From positions 1-27,534 of the IMG/VR virus record IMGVR_UViG_3300021437_000071: DNA of 27,534 bases; one strand, 5' to 3'. Below are positions 7,037-12,770 of this stretch, piece by piece (positions within the stretch are counted from its first letter, which is position 1; the number at the start of each line of letters is the position of its first letter). The notes under the pieces were generated by a model. The model saw only the letters and a list, made by a program, of their open reading frames with translations. It did no database searches and was not told where the DNA came from. Source of the stretch: a virus. A program made the position numbers and the translations under genes.

Positions 7037-8455
7037 GTGAACCAGCGGCGGCGCGGTACAGACGTGGCGCCGGTCGGGGTGAACGGACCGGCCATCCATT
7101 CGGGCGACGGCGCGCCCTCGGACACCCTCGGCCTGAGCCAGGACCTGTACATCGATCTGACCACGGGCGGCCTGTGGCGCAAGAACGACGGGACCTGGGA
7201 CCTTGAGCTGGTGCTGGGCGGCGTTCTGACCGTGAACTACGGCGGGGGCGGTGGCGGCGCCGGAACACTGACCGAGGTGGCGGTCAGCGGGACCGGTATC
7301 CTGGTCGCGAGCGGCACGGGACCGATCCCGACTCTGTCCCTGGACTTCGGCACGGTCTCGGGCAAGGTCGCGGACGGCGGGAGTCTCGCCACGACCGAGG
7401 CCGCGCGCGCCGCGCACGCGAGCAACACGTCTAACCCGCACACCACGACCAAGGCCCAGGTAGGCCTCGGGAACGTGACCAATGACGCCCAGTGGGCGAG
7501 CACGCTTTCCGCGCAGATCAGCGCGCTGACAGCTAAGACTTCGGTGGCTGATGCAGACGTGCTGCCGATCGAGGACAGCGCCGCCTCCAACACGAAGAAG
7601 AAAGTCGCATTCAGCGATCTGCGCACGTCGCTGGGCATCGCTGCGGCGTTTACGCCTGCGAGCCTGAGCCCAAAGCACCGCTGGACCGCCGGCACGACCG
7701 TTCAGAGCGGCGGCCTCGTGGATACCATCACGGACCTGGGCTCGGGCGGCAAGAACATGACCGCGGCTGGCGCGGCGCGCGTCGCGACCGCTACCGACGC
7801 GAACGGCAAGACCTACCTATCGTTCGGAGGGTCTGGCATCTACACCGCGGGGGTCGCGGCCGACTGGGCATTTCTGCACAACGCGCTGGCCACCTACACA
7901 GTGTTCGTGGTGTACGCGGACGCGACGCCCACGGCCGTTGCTACAGAGACGATCCTATCGTCCATGAACTGGAGCGGCTCTGGGACCGGGATGAATATCG
8001 TCCACGGATTCAACACCGGGCACGGCTTTGACTTCGCGATATTCGGCGGCACCCTGAACGCTGGTATGTCAGCTGGTCGTCTCAAGTCGGCCTACAACAC
8101 CGGCGCGGAGGTGTGGGCGTTCACGTTCCATGGTCCGTTCAGAGCAGCCGGTGGAGGCTCCAACAATTTTGGCGGATTCAGCTCATCCCCTACATGGGGC
8201 ACTGGCACAACGCTGCAAGCCATAACGCTGAATTGTGGCGGATGTCAGGTCGGGGGTAACTTCAGCTCCGGTACATTCAGCACCGCCAATCCGAACGGCG
8301 CGCTGACCATGGGCTCCATGGCGGACGGCAACGTCAAACTGTCCGGACGCATTTACGAGATCATGATCACGCCGCGCGCGTGCCGGCCCTACGAGATCCA
8401 GCAATACGCGGACTGGGCCGCCGCGAACTACAGCGTGAACCTGGCCGCGTGGTAG
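7037..8455 (+). CDS. Tail fibre with lectin-like C-terminal domain
   Basis: A 472-residue fibre protein. The N-terminus carries the GDGAPSDTLG...DLYIDLTTGGLW element common in phage fibre and collar proteins. A Gly-rich linker follows at about 70-77. Residues near 130-150 hold NPHTTTKAQVGLGNVTN, a classic tail-fibre shaft motif. The C-terminal ~250 residues look like a laminin G/concanavalin-type sandwich (KHRWTAG, then TYLSFGGSG). They end in GRIYEIMITPRACRPYEIQ, typical of LamG-like lectin domains, and this part probably binds the host receptor. The GTG at 7037 follows the previous stop by five bases. Base composition drops over the tip region, suggesting exchange of that domain. Confidence 0.78.
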   Translation: MNQRRRGTDVAPVGVNGPAIHSGDGAPSDTLGLSQDLYIDLTTGGLWRKNDGTWDLELVLGGVLTVNYGGGGGGAGTLTEVAVSGTGILVASGTGPIPTLSLDFGTVSGKVADGGSLATTEAARAAHASNTSNPHTTTKAQVGLGNVTNDAQWASTLSAQISALTAKTSVADADVLPIEDSAASNTKKKVAFSDLRTSLGIAAAFTPASLSPKHRWTAGTTVQSGGLVDTITDLGSGGKNMTAAGAARVATATDANGKTYLSFGGSGIYTAGVAADWAFLHNALATYTVFVVYADATPTAVATETILSSMNWSGSGTGMNIVHGFNTGHGFDFAIFGGTLNAGMSAGRLKSAYNTGAEVWAFTFHGPFRAAGGGSNNFGGFSSSPTWGTGTTLQAITLNCGGCQVGGNFSSGTFSTANPNGALTMGSMADGNVKLSGRIYEIMITPRACRPYEIQQYADWAAANYSVNLAAW

Positions 8456-8481
8456 CCCCTGACCCGTATTTGCCCCAGGGA

Positions 8482-8504
8482 CCGGGCCCGTGTCGTGGGC
8501 CCGG
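8482..8504. terminator. Strong hairpin between convergent tail and integrase genes
   Basis: A perfect 8-bp inverted repeat, CCGGGCCC (8482-8489) and GGGCCCGG (8497-8504), encloses a 7-base loop. Outer AGGG/CCCT bases could extend the stem across a small bulge. It lies between the convergent tail-fibre and integrase genes, where a two-way terminator is expected. There is no proper U-tract on either side, so the terminator call rests on stem strength and position. Confidence 0.6.
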
Positions 8505-8522
8505 AAAACCCTAGTTATTTCG

Positions 8523-8564
8523 TGGAGCTGAGGGGGATCGAACCCCTGACCTCTGCATTGCGAA
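8523..8564 (-). other. attP: attP core: 3' half of tRNA-Ala(CGC)
   Basis: On the reverse strand this 42-bp block reads as the 3' part of a tRNA. It has an anticodon loop TTCGCAA with anticodon CGC (Ala), the 3' anticodon stem TGCAG and the variable loop AGGTC. The T arm follows, AGGGG-TTCGATC-CCCCT, then the acceptor strand CAGCTCC and discriminator A. The bases 5' of the anticodon loop do not pair with TGCAG, so no complete tRNA is present. CCA is not encoded. A tRNA 3' end next to an integrase gene is the classic layout of a phage attachment site. The flanks on both sides are phage genes. Confidence 0.85.
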
Positions 8565-8581
8565 GGAAGTGTGTCCCCAGG

Positions 8582-9664
8582 CTAGGACGCCGGCGGGCTT
8601 GAATTCCCTACGTTTTCGGCGGCTGGAGCTGGCTCGGGCTGGCCCGACGGGCTGGAGTTTTGACACACTGCTGACTCACCCAGAGCGCCCAGCGCGGCCA
8701 GGTCCTCGGCGGTCACATCCACGCTCCTGAGTCTCGCGTAGCGGCGCTCGACCATGCGCGTGGACTTGTGGCCGAGGAGCGCCGCGATCCTCGCGTGCGG
8801 TACGTCCGCCAGGAGTAACAGCGTGGCTGTGCTGGCGCGGAGGTCGTTCCAGGTCACTCGGCCGAGATTGGCCGCGGCGGCGTAGGCCTTGAGGTCGCGC
8901 CCAGCGTTGTGCCAGGGCTCCAGCGGCCCGGCGGCCAGGATCTCCTCCGCGATCGGTGTGAGCGGGATCGTCCGGGCGCCGGTCTTGAGCCCGTCCTCGC
9001 CCTCGCCCGCCACGCCCTCGACCAGCCGCCCGAGCCCGGGCGCGATGCGTCGGAGCGCCCAGACCTCGGCCTTACGCAGCCCGGTCTGGAGCGCGAGCAT
9101 GATGGCCCGCGCGCGCTTTGGCGGCGCCGCCGCCAGGAGCCGCAAGGCCTCGTCGGCCGAGAGCCAGCGCTCGATCACGCGCGGGCGCGGTAACTCGGGC
9201 AACTGCGGGCACGGGACGCCCAGCGCCCCGCACGCCGCGCGCAGGTCCGCCAGCTCCCGACGCACGGTGTCAGCGCTCGCGCCCGCGTCCATGCGGGCCG
9301 AGGCGTAGGCGGTCAGGACCTGTGTGTTGAGGGCGTCTACGGCGGTATCGGGGCCCAGGACCTCGAACACGTGATCGGCACTGTAGCCCGAGCGCTCGCG
9401 CGTGGACGCGGGCGCGGCGCGAACGATCAGGGCTTTTTCTCGGGCCGTGAATGCGTCCTCCAGCGTCGCGCGCGCTCCGCGATCGAGGCCGGCCGCGAGC
9501 CGCCGCTCGATCTCGGCGGCGACGATCTCCGCGCGGCGTTTGGCGCCGGCGCCGGCGGTCTTGATCCCTGTGGAGCGCCGGACGCGGACGCGCGCGTCGG
9601 CCTCGGCGTCGTAGTAATAGGCGACGGCGTACCACACGCCGCCGCGCGCCTTGACTTCTGGCAC
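8582..9664 (-). CDS. int: Tyrosine recombinase integrase
   Basis: A 360-residue site-specific recombinase of the phage integrase family. The N-terminal arm-binding part (GVWYAVAYYYDAEADARVRV) and a SAM-like core-binding domain precede the catalytic domain. Catalytic residues are Arg197 (TGLRKAEVW), Lys227 (LKTGARTIPL), Arg276 in NDLR, His299 (LLGHKS) and the nucleophile Tyr309 (ERRYARL). The first His of the usual HxxR box is Asn273. The C-terminal ~45 residues are a disordered Ser/Pro/Ala tail. The GTG at 9664 is the first start after an in-frame stop. The gene ends 17 bases from the tRNA fragment, so it should catalyse integration there. Confidence 0.93.
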   Translation of the reverse strand: MPEVKARGGVWYAVAYYYDAEADARVRVRRSTGIKTAGAGAKRRAEIVAAEIERRLAAGLDRGARATLEDAFTAREKALIVRAAPASTRERSGYSADHVFEVLGPDTAVDALNTQVLTAYASARMDAGASADTVRRELADLRAACGALGVPCPQLPELPRPRVIERWLSADEALRLLAAAPPKRARAIMLALQTGLRKAEVWALRRIAPGLGRLVEGVAGEGEDGLKTGARTIPLTPIAEEILAAGPLEPWHNAGRDLKAYAAAANLGRVTWNDLRASTATLLLLADVPHARIAALLGHKSTRMVERRYARLRSVDVTAEDLAALGALGESAVCQNSSPSGQPEPAPAAENVGNSSPPAS

Positions 9665-9834
9665 GCCTGCACTTGTGCCGTACGTTGCAGGTAGGCGTCA
9701 AGGTCCGCCTCCCGCACGCGTAGGCGGCGCATGATCACGAACCCGCCCGCGTCGTGCATGAGGTCGCGCGCGGCATCGATTGAGAGCTGGCAGCGCTCCG
9801 CCACGTCCTCGGGCGTGAGGAGGCGATAGGTCAC
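9427..9834 (-). CDS. Excisionase-like helix-turn-helix protein
   Basis: The first ~60 residues form a MerR/excisionase-type HTH of the helix-turn-helix 17 kind. They read LLTPEDVAERCQLSIDAARD, then a short wing and READLDAYLQR. GTG at 9834 overlaps the upstream stop as GTGA, which fixes the start. The frame stays open to 9427 (135 aa), running 238 bases into the integrase gene in another frame. Residues beyond about 65 are low-complexity Pro/Arg/Ser and look like alternate-frame translation rather than a selected domain. Probable role: directionality factor for excision beside int. HTH assignment solid, C-terminal extent doubtful. Confidence 0.65.
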   Translation of the reverse strand: MTYRLLTPEDVAERCQLSIDAARDLMHDAGGFVIMRRLRVREADLDAYLQRTAQVQACQKSRRAAACGTPSPITTTPRPTRASASGAPQGSRPPAPAPNAARRSSPPRSSGGSRPASIAERARRWRTHSRPEKKP

Positions 9835-10040
9835 GCTGCGCGGCTCCGCCGGGCGTAGTCCGCGGCGCACTCCTGCCAACTCGCGGCCTGGCGCTCGAAC
9901 ACAGCTACCATGATCGCGGCGTCGTAGTCGCCCGCGCCGAGGTTCGTGCGCTCCAGCGCGGCCTGGTCCATACACCAGCGCGCCTCGGCGTAGGCCGCGC
10001 TCGCGTGCCGCTGGAAGCGCATGCGTTGCTGGGGGCTCAC
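9831..10040 (-). CDS. Hypothetical protein, 69 aa
   Basis: A small protein beginning SPQQRMRFQRHASAAYAEAR and largely helical. It has Cys and Trp residues at WCMDQAALERTN and SWQECAADYARR. No family is recognised. The GTG at 10040 and the TGA at its end both overlap neighbouring genes by four bases, so it is translated as part of a coupled chain from the cupin gene to the HTH gene. Coding is supported by that spacing and by normal residue composition. Confidence 0.6.
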   Translation of the reverse strand: MSPQQRMRFQRHASAAYAEARWCMDQAALERTNLGAGDYDAAIMVAVFERQAASWQECAADYARRSRAA

Positions 10041-10447
10041 GCCGCCGCTCCGCGTAGCGCGCGGACCGCCTCGCGGCCGTTGGTCAGGACCTGGAAGCCC
10101 TGGGCCTCGGTCCACTCCAGCCACTCGTCCGCCCAGGGCCCGCGCACGGTCGCGACGTAGGAGCGCCCGACGCTGACCACCTTGTGGAACGTGTTCTTGC
10201 GCGTGACGAACACGCACGGCGCCCGATACACGAACACGCCGCCGAACAGGTGGTGTTCGTGTAGCTCGCCCTCCAGGAGGACCGACACACAGTCGAACGC
10301 GTGCGAGTGGTAGGCCTCGCGCGAGCCGTCCTCGAATCTGAGGAGCGCGACCGTGGCCAGGCGTTTCGCCTCCACGAACCAGCCCCAGACCGTGGACTCC
10401 TCGCCGCCATCCTTGCCGAACCCGATCTTGATACCAGCGATTTTCAC
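10037..10447 (-). CDS. Cupin-fold protein
   Basis: A 136-residue protein with a single cupin-like barrel. The HSHAFDCVSVLLEGELHEHH stretch resembles the cupin metal-binding motif 1 (HxH...E...H). A later FVTRKNTFHKVVSV stretch could supply the last His of motif 2. The Trp-rich C-terminus (GPWADEWLEWTEAQG) is unusual. Substrate and role are unknown; similar small cupins occur in phages without a known function. GTG at 10447 overlaps the upstream small gene's stop, and its own stop overlaps the next start. Confidence 0.65.
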   Translation of the reverse strand: MKIAGIKIGFGKDGGEESTVWGWFVEAKRLATVALLRFEDGSREAYHSHAFDCVSVLLEGELHEHHLFGGVFVYRAPCVFVTRKNTFHKVVSVGRSYVATVRGPWADEWLEWTEAQGFQVLTNGREAVRALRGAAA

Positions 10448-10617
10448 TTGCTTTTCTCCCTGCGACCGTAAACGACCGCTGAAATGGCCTTGGTGTCCGA
10501 GAGCTGGGTCCGGCCGCGGCGCTGGTTGCGCCAGGCGACCAGCGCCGCCAGGAGCGCGACCCGTTCGTGGTGTGTCAGCAGGGACTTGTCCGAGGGCGGG
10601 CGGCGGATATCAGCCAC
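10444..10617 (-). CDS. Hypothetical basic protein, 57 aa
   Basis: A short gene from GTG at 10617 to the TGA at 10444, which overlaps the cupin start as GTGA. The product is basic and helical (HHERVALLAALVAWRNQRRG; ISAVVYGRREKSK). It has a DNA-binding look but no recognisable motif. Its start overlaps the end of the upstream 59-aa gene by 8 bases. Coding is supported by tight overlaps at both ends, in a segment that would otherwise be an unexplained gap. Confidence 0.55.
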   Translation of the reverse strand: MADIRRPPSDKSLLTHHERVALLAALVAWRNQRRGRTQLSDTKAISAVVYGRREKSK

Positions 10618-10789
10618 GCTCCGACTCCTCGCGCTTGCGGACCGCCGGGATCATGACCGTGTCGGTCCGGGGGCGTGGCGGGAGCCCGCTCCGATAGGTC
10701 CCGTTCGCGTGGCGGCACCCGTAAGGACAGGTCTCGTAGCGGACGCGTCGCGGGCGCTCAGGCTTGGTCTCAGGCTGTGTCTTGGTCAT
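10610..10789 (-). CDS. Hypothetical protein with CPYGC motif, 59 aa
   Basis: ATG at 10789, stop at 10610. The product is charged and contains CPYGCRHANG near residue 25, where two Cys and a His could bind zinc. No family is recognised. The start codon lies in the left arm of a 9-bp inverted repeat, and no good ribosome binding site precedes it. Its expression may therefore depend on that structure or on a leaderless transcript. It overlaps the next gene by 8 bases. Confidence 0.5.
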   Translation of the reverse strand: MTKTQPETKPERPRRVRYETCPYGCRHANGTYRSGLPPRPRTDTVMIPAVRKREESERG

Positions 10790-10811
10790 AAACTAAAAAT
10801 GATTTATGACC
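10784..10811. promoter_or_regulatory. 9-bp perfect inverted repeat over a gene start
   Basis: GGTCATAAA (10784-10792) and TTTATGACC (10803-10811) are perfect inverted repeats with a 10-base A/T-rich spacer. The repeat sits in the 43-base gap between the SPFH gene and the 59-aa gene and covers the latter's ATG. It could be a repressor operator or an RNA hairpin that hides the start codon. It is strikingly AT-rich for this genome. Confidence 0.5.
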
Positions 10812-10832
10812 GTTCCGCGCGCAATGCGACGG

Positions 10833-11369
10833 TCAAAGATCAGTGGGCTTGTGTCCCACCAGACAGATCGGGCGGGCCTTGGACAGGTGGACCAGCTGGA
10901 CGCGGAGAGCCTCCAGACCCCACTCGCGTGACGCCACGTCTACGGCAGCGGTCAGCTCGCGCGCGAATTTGGGCGTGGTCAGCTCGGACCAGCGGGTCGC
11001 GGCTACGTGCGTAGCGATCGTGCCGCCGGCCGAGTCCAGGATCGCGGCCTCATGGCCGCCGCTCAGGCACACCAGTTTGCGCGCGTCCACACACCGGGTC
11101 GTGACCACGGCGGTCACCACGACCTGGACACCGTCGGCGGTCGTGAGCGGTTGTGGCGCCAGCTGGCGCGGGTAGGGCACGGTCCACTCCGCCGCCACGC
11201 TCTCGATATGGAACGGCAGAACGAAGTGGAGACCGGGCCCGAGCGTGCGGTGATACTTCCCCAGGCGAAGCACCACCGCCACCTCCCAAGCCTTCACGAT
11301 CTTCAGAAAACGAAAACTGTCCAGAAACTGGATCAATAAATCGAAGATCTGGCCGATGGCTGGGAGCAT
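10833..11369 (-). CDS. SPFH/Band 7 (stomatin-prohibitin-like) protein
   Basis: A 178-residue SPFH-domain protein. An N-terminal hydrophobic hairpin (IGQIFDLLIQFLDSFRFLKI) would attach it to the inner membrane. The SPFH start follows (EVAVVLRLGKYHRTLGPGLH, then FVLPF). Next come the TTADGVQVVVTAVVTTRCVD strand block and helices (RELTAAVDVASREWGLEALR). It is shorter than bacterial stomatins, as it lacks a long C-terminal coiled coil. The role is not predictable. SPFH proteins form membrane oligomers and regulate proteases, and phage versions may interfere with host membrane quality control. The upstream neighbour is a one-TM acidic protein, a possible partner. Confidence 0.85.
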   Translation of the reverse strand: MLPAIGQIFDLLIQFLDSFRFLKIVKAWEVAVVLRLGKYHRTLGPGLHFVLPFHIESVAAEWTVPYPRQLAPQPLTTADGVQVVVTAVVTTRCVDARKLVCLSGGHEAAILDSAGGTIATHVAATRWSELTTPKFARELTAAVDVASREWGLEALRVQLVHLSKARPICLVGHKPTDL

Positions 11370-11455
11370 GGCGGTAGGTTAGCACGAAAGCTCACCCGCG
11401 CGCGGGTGCTGCGGCGGGCGCGGAGCTGGGCGGCTCCTCGTCCTCGTCCTCGTAC

Positions 11456-11737
11456 TCAGGCCCGCCCGCGTCCGGGTCGAGGCCCGCCCGCGTCCGGGTC
11501 GAGGCCGGCCTCGCCCTCCCAGTCCGAGCCATCCGGGTTACAGAGGTCCACGCCCGAGTCCTCGTCCTCGTCGGTCAGCTCCTGATCGTCGGCCATTTCG
11601 CGGCACGCCAGGTCGTAGCCCTCGGCGCGCCCCTCCTCCAGGCCCTGGTCGAATCCGCGGAACGAGCCGTGGGCCTTGCCGATCACGTAGCTCATGCCAG
11701 CGGTCGCACACACACCGAGAATATATAGAATATCCAT
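11456..11737 (-). CDS. Acidic single-TM protein with frameshifted C-terminus
   Basis: A 93-residue protein with one N-terminal membrane segment (ILGVCATAGMSYVIG) and an acidic tail (DDQELTDEDEDSGVDLC). ATG at 11737 overlaps the upstream TAA. A 22-bp tandem duplication near the 3' end moves translation into another frame, giving the basic ending PRPGRGRA. With one repeat copy the frame would instead continue as PEYEDEDEEPPSS and stop at 11392, keeping the acidic character. The gene therefore appears recently altered, unless the duplication is an assembly error. Function unknown; it lies beside the SPFH membrane protein. Confidence 0.65.
   Translation of the reverse strand: MDILYILGVCATAGMSYVIGKAHGSFRGFDQGLEEGRAEGYDLACREMADDQELTDEDEDSGVDLCNPDGSDWEGEAGLDPDAGGPRPGRGRA
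11461..11504. repeat. 22-bp exact tandem duplication
   Basis: Two adjacent identical copies occupy 11461-11482 and 11483-11504, beginning CCCGCCCGCGTCCGGG. The unit is 22 bp, not a multiple of three, and it lies inside the acidic membrane protein gene. It therefore shifts that gene's reading frame. Confidence 0.9.
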
Positions 11738-12156
11738 TACTTGCTCTCGTTCTTTCTGGCGGCGCGGGCCGCCTTGACATCGTCCTGCATGCGCGCGCTC
11801 GCGCCGGTCTTGGGCGGGCGGTTGTCGATCAGGGTTCCGGCCTGGCGCGCGTCCTCCAGAATGGAGCAGCACGCCTTGATGGCGCCGAGGTTCGGGACCT
11901 CTGTGTCTGTGGTCAGCTCATCGCCATCCACCCAGGCGTCCAGGTGTCTCCTGATGGCAGCCACGTAGGTCATGGCCTCGATCGAGGAGACCCGCCAGTT
12001 GAACGCGCCGTATTTGCGCGCGCCGTCCTCCAGGGCCAAGGCCTCGATCACGTTGCCCGAGCCCGGGATCAAGGCCAGGTTCGGTTTTTGCGCGCCGAAG
12101 GCGGCCTTGGGGTTCGTCGGCCGATCGGCCGGGGTCTTGGTCTTGGGTTCGCTCAC
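11737..12156 (-). CDS. dATP/dGTP diphosphohydrolase-like protein (DUF5664/MazZ-like)
   Basis: A 139-residue all-helical protein of the phage family formerly DUF5664 (dATP/dGTP diphosphohydrolase N-terminal domain). The core is LALEDGARKYGAFNWR, then AAIRRHLDAWVDGDEL and LGAIKACCSILEDA. These match the family's G-A-K-K-Y-G-x-x-N-W and R-H-L-x-A-W-x-D-G-E/D blocks. Relatives cleave dNTPs to dNMP and pyrophosphate; in 2-aminoadenine phages MazZ supplies dGMP. GTG at 12156 overlaps the HD-hydrolase stop as GTGA, so the two nucleotide enzymes are coupled. Substrate is not determined by the sequence. The C-terminus is basic. Confidence 0.72.
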   Translation of the reverse strand: MSEPKTKTPADRPTNPKAAFGAQKPNLALIPGSGNVIEALALEDGARKYGAFNWRVSSIEAMTYVAAIRRHLDAWVDGDELTTDTEVPNLGAIKACCSILEDARQAGTLIDNRPPKTGASARMQDDVKAARAARKNESK

Positions 12157-12770
12157 TTGGTCAGCTCCTCGTAACGAATGAGAAAAAGCTCCCGGGTTTG
12201 CCACCAGTGCAGCTCCCTCGTGAGGTAGACCTGTGCGAGCGCGTGTTCGTGTGCCGAGACCGGCGCCGGCGGCTCCTCGTCCCCTCCACGCCACGGGTCC
12301 GGCCAGCGCCCGCGCAGATACTTGCACTCCAGCTGGTAGGCGCGCTCATCGGCGGTCTTGACCTCGGGCGCGCTGTGCGCGGCCAGGTCCGGGAACGAGG
12401 GGAGGAGCTGCGACACGATCCGGTCCTCCAGCTCCCGAATACCTGGCACCAGGCGCTTGATCGGGAGGATCACGTCCCCGATCCCGAACGCCTCGGGTAT
12501 GTCGTGGAGGAGCCCGGCCAGCGCCATTTCGGGCGAGGTCAGGCGAGAGACCAGGACCGAGTGAGTGGCCACGCTGTAGGGCCAGCGCGTGGCGCCCGCG
12601 TAGCGGTTCACGCGCGAGAGGCGGCCGGCGATCGGGCCGATGGACATGTCCTCGGGCGCCAGGGCCAGGAGGTCGCGCACGCGCCCGTCCTCCAGGCCCT
12701 GGGGAATGCTCGCCGGTAGCGAGCCGCGGGCGGCGTGGGTCGCGGGCGGCGTGAGGGTCGCGCGAGTCAT
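12153..12770 (-). CDS. HD-domain phosphohydrolase (YfdR/YfbR/DatZ-like)
   Basis: A 205-residue HD hydrolase. The metal-binding set is visible: His70 (VATHSVLVSRL), His89-Asp90 (AGLLHDIPEAF) and Asp141 (KTADERAYQLE). The GDVILPIKR stretch after the HD is typical of the YfdR/YfbR group, which dephosphorylates deoxynucleotides. DatZ, the dATP triphosphohydrolase of 2-aminoadenine phages, belongs to related proteins. The C-terminal ~45 residues (residue 160 onward) are an extension beyond the core. ATG at 12770 overlaps the upstream stop as ATGA. It is coupled to the diphosphohydrolase-like gene, suggesting joint control of the dNTP pool during replication. Confidence 0.82.
   Translation of the reverse strand: MTRATLTPPATHAARGSLPASIPQGLEDGRVRDLLALAPEDMSIGPIAGRLSRVNRYAGATRWPYSVATHSVLVSRLTSPEMALAGLLHDIPEAFGIGDVILPIKRLVPGIRELEDRIVSQLLPSFPDLAAHSAPEVKTADERAYQLECKYLRGRWPDPWRGGDEEPPAPVSAHEHALAQVYLTRELHWWQTRELFLIRYEELTK

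Noticed and set aside
8521-8580. Complete tRNA gene
   Set aside because: The D arm, 5' acceptor strand and 5' anticodon stem are missing, so it is only the 3' half kept as an attachment site.
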